Assembly: GCF_008271365.1 (NCBI RefSeq)
Contig: NZ_CP043430.1
Location: forward strand, 1,612,001-1,676,000
Length of the DNA: 64,000 nucleotides
Direction of reading: 5' to 3'
Origin: Microbacterium sp. 1S1
Lineage (GTDB): Bacteria > Actinomycetota > Actinomycetes > Actinomycetales > Microbacteriaceae
Translations under genes and position numbers: made by a program
Part shown: in pieces, positions 61,357-64,000 of the stretch
Layout: the number at the start of each line of letters is the position of its first letter
Numbering within the stretch: position 1 is the stretch's first letter
Notes under the pieces: generated by a model
The model's input: the letters and a program-made list of their open reading frames with translations, nothing else
Told to the model about the DNA's origin: nothing
Databases searched by the model: none

Positions 61357-62741
61357 GAGCCCGACCCGGAGCGGCTGCTCGGCAGCGCGTTGATCTGGGA
61401 GGCGAGGTAGGAGGACTGCGACTGCATCTGCGAGAGCATCACCTCGAGGCGCGCGTAGGTCCGCTCCAACGACGCCTTCCGCTGGGCGAGGCGCACGTCC
61501 CAGCGGTCCATCTGCTCGCCGAGGCTCTTGACCTCGCTCTCCTGACCCGTGATCCGGGAGGTGAGCAGCCCGTCGTACTTGTCGGAGTAGGAGGTCGCCG
61601 TCTGCTCCACGCGTGCCGCCACCGCGGAGAAGAGCGCACCGACGGCCGCGGGGTCCTTCGCCAGCGCCTCGGAGAACTTCTCCTCGTCGAACGTGAGCTT
61701 GCCGTACATGTCGGTCGAGATGCCGATCGTGGACGGTGAGACGCCGTCCACCGGGTGCTGGACGGCGTCGGCGAGGGCCGTGCGCAGGCCACGGATGGTG
61801 CTGTCGCCGGTGAAGACCCCGAGGGTCGTCTTCTCCCCCTGGCCGGCGGCGACGGTGGCCTTCGAGCCGTTGTCGATGCGGGTGAAGATGTCGGTGAGGA
61901 GGGCGATGAACTCGCCGGAGGCCTTGGCCCTGGCCTCGCCGTCGACGGCGACGGTGACCGTGACGGGGGTCGTCGAGACAGTGGAGACCGTGACGTCGAC
62001 GCCCTCGAAGAGGTCGGTGAACGTGTTGCCGGACGACGTGATGACCTGCTCGGCTGCGGTGCCGGCCCAGAGGCGCAGCTGCGCGTCCGTGCCCGTGGCG
62101 ATGACGGCGGCGCCCGGCTCCGTGGACACGTCCGTGGCGGTGCCGGCGGCCACCGCGGCGAGGTCACCCGCGTAGACGCGGAAGCGTCCTGCCTCTCCGG
62201 ACTCCTCGGCCCGGAGCTGCAGGCGGTAGACGGGGTTGCCGTCGGCATCCTTGCCGGCGGGGACGGCCGTGGCGAGCACTCCGGTGTCGGCGTCGTTGAT
62301 GGCCTGAGCGATGTCCTGCATCGACGTCGAGTCGGCCTGCACCTGGACGCGCTTCCCCGAGGCGTCCTCGAGGGTGAGCACGGGGGGCTCAGCGGGCCAG
62401 CGGGTCAGGGCGGTCGAGACCACCGTGTGCGCCTGGGCGAGGCGGTCGACGACGATGTCGGTGGACACGGGAGCGGCGCCGGTGCGCAGGGCGACCTTCA
62501 CCGATTCGGACGACGCGCTGCAGGTGAAGCGGTCGAGACCGCCGGGCGCTGCGGCCTTTTCGGCGGCGGCGGCGAGGTTCTGCACGGCTGTGTTGAGGGT
62601 GCGCAACTGGGTCATGACGACGTTCTTGTCGTCGATCTTGGCCTTGAGCAGCGTGCGGGGGATGGCGTGCACGTCCATCAGCGCCTTGATGACCTCGGTG
62701 GTCTTGAGCCCCGAGACGAGGCCGTCGAGCGAGAGCGACAT
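61353..62741 (-). CDS. fliD: Filament cap protein FliD
   Basis: This 462-residue protein starts MSLSLDGLVSGLKTTEVIKALMD and has an N-terminal coiled coil (DDKNVVMTQLRTLNTAVQNLAAAAEKA), variable beta domains and the conserved end (GKLTFDEEKFSEALAKDPAAV, then a C-terminal coiled coil with ASLERTYARLEVMLSQMQSQSSYLASQI). It caps the filament and helps flagellin fold. It lies after the fliC terminator; no separate promoter is clear in the 88-base gap. Confidence 0.95.
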   Translation of the reverse strand: MSLSLDGLVSGLKTTEVIKALMDVHAIPRTLLKAKIDDKNVVMTQLRTLNTAVQNLAAAAEKAAAPGGLDRFTCSASSESVKVALRTGAAPVSTDIVVDRLAQAHTVVSTALTRWPAEPPVLTLEDASGKRVQVQADSTSMQDIAQAINDADTGVLATAVPAGKDADGNPVYRLQLRAEESGEAGRFRVYAGDLAAVAAGTATDVSTEPGAAVIATGTDAQLRLWAGTAAEQVITSSGNTFTDLFEGVDVTVSTVSTTPVTVTVAVDGEARAKASGEFIALLTDIFTRIDNGSKATVAAGQGEKTTLGVFTGDSTIRGLRTALADAVQHPVDGVSPSTIGISTDMYGKLTFDEEKFSEALAKDPAAVGALFSAVAARVEQTATSYSDKYDGLLTSRITGQESEVKSLGEQMDRWDVRLAQRKASLERTYARLEVMLSQMQSQSSYLASQINALPSSRSGSGS

Positions 62742-62764
62742 GCGGCTTCCCTTCTGTGAACGGC

Positions 62765-62802
62765 GGGGCCCGGGCGGCGGACGAGGCCGCCACCCGGACC
62801 CC
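62765..62802 (-). terminator. Terminator after fliC
   Basis: A 16-base-pair hairpin on the minus strand, with two G-U pairs and a 6-base loop (62781-62786), lies between fliC and fliD. It would reduce read-through so that fliD is made in smaller amounts than flagellin. Confidence 0.75.
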
Positions 62803-62829
62803 CGGAGTGGTTCCGTGCTGCGGCGCGGA

Positions 62830-63660
62830 TCAGCGCAGGAGCTGGAGCACGCCCTGGTTGGCCTGGTTGGCCTGGGCCAGCATCGCGGTTCCCGCCTGCG
62901 ACAGGATGTTCGCCGACGTGAACTTGACCATCTCGGACGCCATGTCGGTGTCGCGGATACGGCTCTCGGCGGCGGCGAGGTTCTCGGCCGACACGTTGAG
63001 GCTGTTGATGGTCGACTCGAAGCGGTTCTGCAGCGCACCGTAGCCGGCACGGGCGGTCGAGACCGCCTGGATCTGCGTGTCGATGCCCGCCAGAGCCGCA
63101 CCGTACGATGCCGCGTCGGTCATGGTGCCGGCGAGCGTCTCGATGGTGGTGCCGAGGTTGGCGAAGTTGGTCAGGCCGACCGAGATCTGGTCCTCGGCGG
63201 CGACCGCGCCCGCACCCACCTGGAACGTCAGCGTCGTGCCGCCCGAGAGCAGCTTGATGCCGTTGAAGTTCGTGCTGTCGGCGATCCGGGTGAGCTCGTC
63301 GGCGAGGGCGCCGATCTCGGTCTGGATCGCTTCGCGCGACTTCGTGTTGTTCGAGTCGTTCGCGCCCTGAGCGGTCAGGTCGCGCACGCGCTGCAGGATG
63401 GAGTGCACCTCGGTCAGGGCGCCTTCCGCGGTCTGGATGACCGAGATGCCGTCCTGGGCGTTGCGGGCCGCGACGTTCAGGCCGTTGACCTGCGAACGCA
63501 GACCCTCGGAGATCGCCAGGCCGGCGGCGTCGTCCGCTGCGCGGTTGATGCGGAGGCCGCTCGAGAGCTTCTCGAGCGACTTCGACAGGTCGTTCTGCGT
63601 GTTGGACAGGTTGCGGTAGGCGTTGAGCGCGCCCACGTTGGTGTTGATCTGCATACCCAT
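62830..63660 (-). CDS. fliC: Flagellin
   Basis: This 276-residue short flagellin has conserved D0/D1 ends (MQINTNVGALNAYRNL, LRINRAADDAAGLAISEGLRSQ, then SRIRDTDMASEMVKFTSANIL and QANQGVLQLLR) and almost no variable domain. ATG 63660 has GGAGG 8 bases upstream. It is transcribed from its own sigma-28-type promoter. The leader has a 13-base-pair hairpin with CGGA in the loop, so CsrA control is likely. Confidence 0.97.
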   Translation of the reverse strand: MGMQINTNVGALNAYRNLSNTQNDLSKSLEKLSSGLRINRAADDAAGLAISEGLRSQVNGLNVAARNAQDGISVIQTAEGALTEVHSILQRVRDLTAQGANDSNNTKSREAIQTEIGALADELTRIADSTNFNGIKLLSGGTTLTFQVGAGAVAAEDQISVGLTNFANLGTTIETLAGTMTDAASYGAALAGIDTQIQAVSTARAGYGALQNRFESTINSLNVSAENLAAAESRIRDTDMASEMVKFTSANILSQAGTAMLAQANQANQGVLQLLR

Positions 63661-63683
63661 GAGGGTTTCCTCCGTGATGTGGT

Positions 63684-63713
63684 GAACAGGAGACCATCCG
63701 TGGTCTCCTGTTC
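63684..63713 (-). promoter_or_regulatory. GGA-loop hairpin in the fliC leader
   Basis: Minus strand GAACAGGAGACCA pairs perfectly with TGGTCTCCTGTTC around the 4-base loop CGGA. The hairpin is at or within about 2 bases of the predicted 5' end of the mRNA. A second GGA is in the ribosome-binding site (CGGAGGAAA). Paired GGA sites of this kind are the CsrA target form at flagellin mRNA in Bacillus. Confidence 0.65.
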
Positions 63714-63717
63714 TCAC

Positions 63718-63745
63718 CTATCGGCGGAGGATGCGGCGGCGTTAG
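63718..63745 (-). promoter_or_regulatory. Sigma-28-type promoter of fliC
   Basis: Minus strand CTAACG, 14 bases, then GCCGATAG. The TAA of the -35 box is also the stop codon of fliA. The leader to ATG 63660 is about 50 bases. Confidence 0.85.
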
Positions 63746-64000
63746 GCGGGGGCGGCGGCGCGGAAGACCTCGCCCATGCGTGCGCCGGCGGCTTCCGCGA
63801 TGCGCCCGAAGTAGGCGTCCCGGGCGGCGGGCGACACTCGGGTCTTCGTCGTGGTCTCGGCCCGGTTGTCGGCGAAGTACCGGTCGAGGGCGTCGCGGAG
63901 CAGCCGTACCGCCTCCGAGCGCTGCTGGGAGACGGCGGAATGGGTCACGCCGAGCTCCTCGGCGATCTCCTTGACCGGACGCTCTTCGAAGTACACGGCC
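63742..64000 (-). CDS. fliA: Flagellar sigma factor FliA (sigma-28), 3' part
   Basis: The frame is open to the window edge, so only the C-terminal 85 residues are seen. Sigma region 4 has VKEIAEELGVTHSAVSQQRSEAVRLLRDAL, the helix-turn-helix that reads the -35 box. About 45 extra residues follow (from DRYFADNRAET to the end); FliA normally ends soon after region 4, so this tail is unusual. Its own promoters are probably the five sigma-28-type sites in this window. Assignment as FliA rather than another sigma rests on region 4 and position before fliC. Confidence 0.82.
   Translation of the reverse strand, partial: AVYFEERPVKEIAEELGVTHSAVSQQRSEAVRLLRDALDRYFADNRAETTTKTRVSPAARDAYFGRIAEAAGARMGEVFRAAAPA

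Noticed and set aside
1-64000. CRISPR arrays, rRNA, tRNA, insertion sequences or prophage genes
   Set aside because: No spaced direct repeats, recognisable RNA gene folds, transposase, integrase or phage structural proteins were seen on either strand.

Overview
The window is dense, high-GC, actinobacterial DNA. Many starts are GTG, genes overlap by 4 bases (ATGA/GTGA), several genes look leaderless, and CsrA plus a complete flagellar export apparatus are present. Gene content and sequence style suggest a motile Microbacteriaceae member such as Microbacterium; this is inferred from protein similarity in memory, not from a search. I see no rRNA, tRNA, CRISPR array or insertion sequence. No gene-free stretch exceeds 300 bases.

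Layout. (1) 1-4945: the end of an amino-acid permease, truA, an endonuclease/phosphatase-fold protein, rplM-rpsI behind a promoter and a structured leader, and glmM, closed by a strong hairpin. (2) 5015-28344: a large surface-polysaccharide locus. It holds a GT-C/GT2/GtrA lipid-sugar module, two tandem Wzz/BY-kinases, and a tightly coupled nine-gene run. That run has PglF/E/C/D-like enzymes (bacillosamine-type sugar and its phosphosugar transferase), WbuX/Y/Z-like sugar amidation proteins and two glycosyltransferases. An O-antigen ligase/polymerase-like protein, another glycosyltransferase, a Wzx-like flippase, a DUF4012 protein, a low-molecular-weight tyrosine phosphatase and a VanZ protein follow. 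(3) 28380-40701: housekeeping genes (ppx, coaA, glmS, acpS, alr, tsaE), a three-gene signalling unit (response regulator, histidine kinase, membrane protein with a degenerate GGDEF domain), a GntR regulator, and leuA with a leader-peptide control region. (4) 40698-64000: a flagellar locus on the minus strand. In transcription order it is fliA (partial), fliC, fliD, fliS, a small chaperone-like gene, flgB, flgC, fliE-K, flgD, flgE, then flbD, motA, motB, fliM-R, flhB, flhA and csrA. One M23 peptidase gene sits inside it on the plus strand.

How it fits together. Five near-identical promoter elements (CTMACG, 14 bases, then GCCGATAG-like) precede fliC, flgB, flbD, fliM and the M23 peptidase. They match the sigma-28 (FliA) pattern with identical spacing, and the FliA gene itself ends at the window edge. 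The fliC, flgB and flbD leaders each begin with a hairpin showing GGA in its loop, the usual CsrA target form, and csrA is the last gene of the fliM operon. This suggests a self-contained sigma-28/CsrA control circuit. fliO and fliK are not readable in one frame: three single-base shifts, all in the same direction, point to either recent decay or base undercalls in the assembly.
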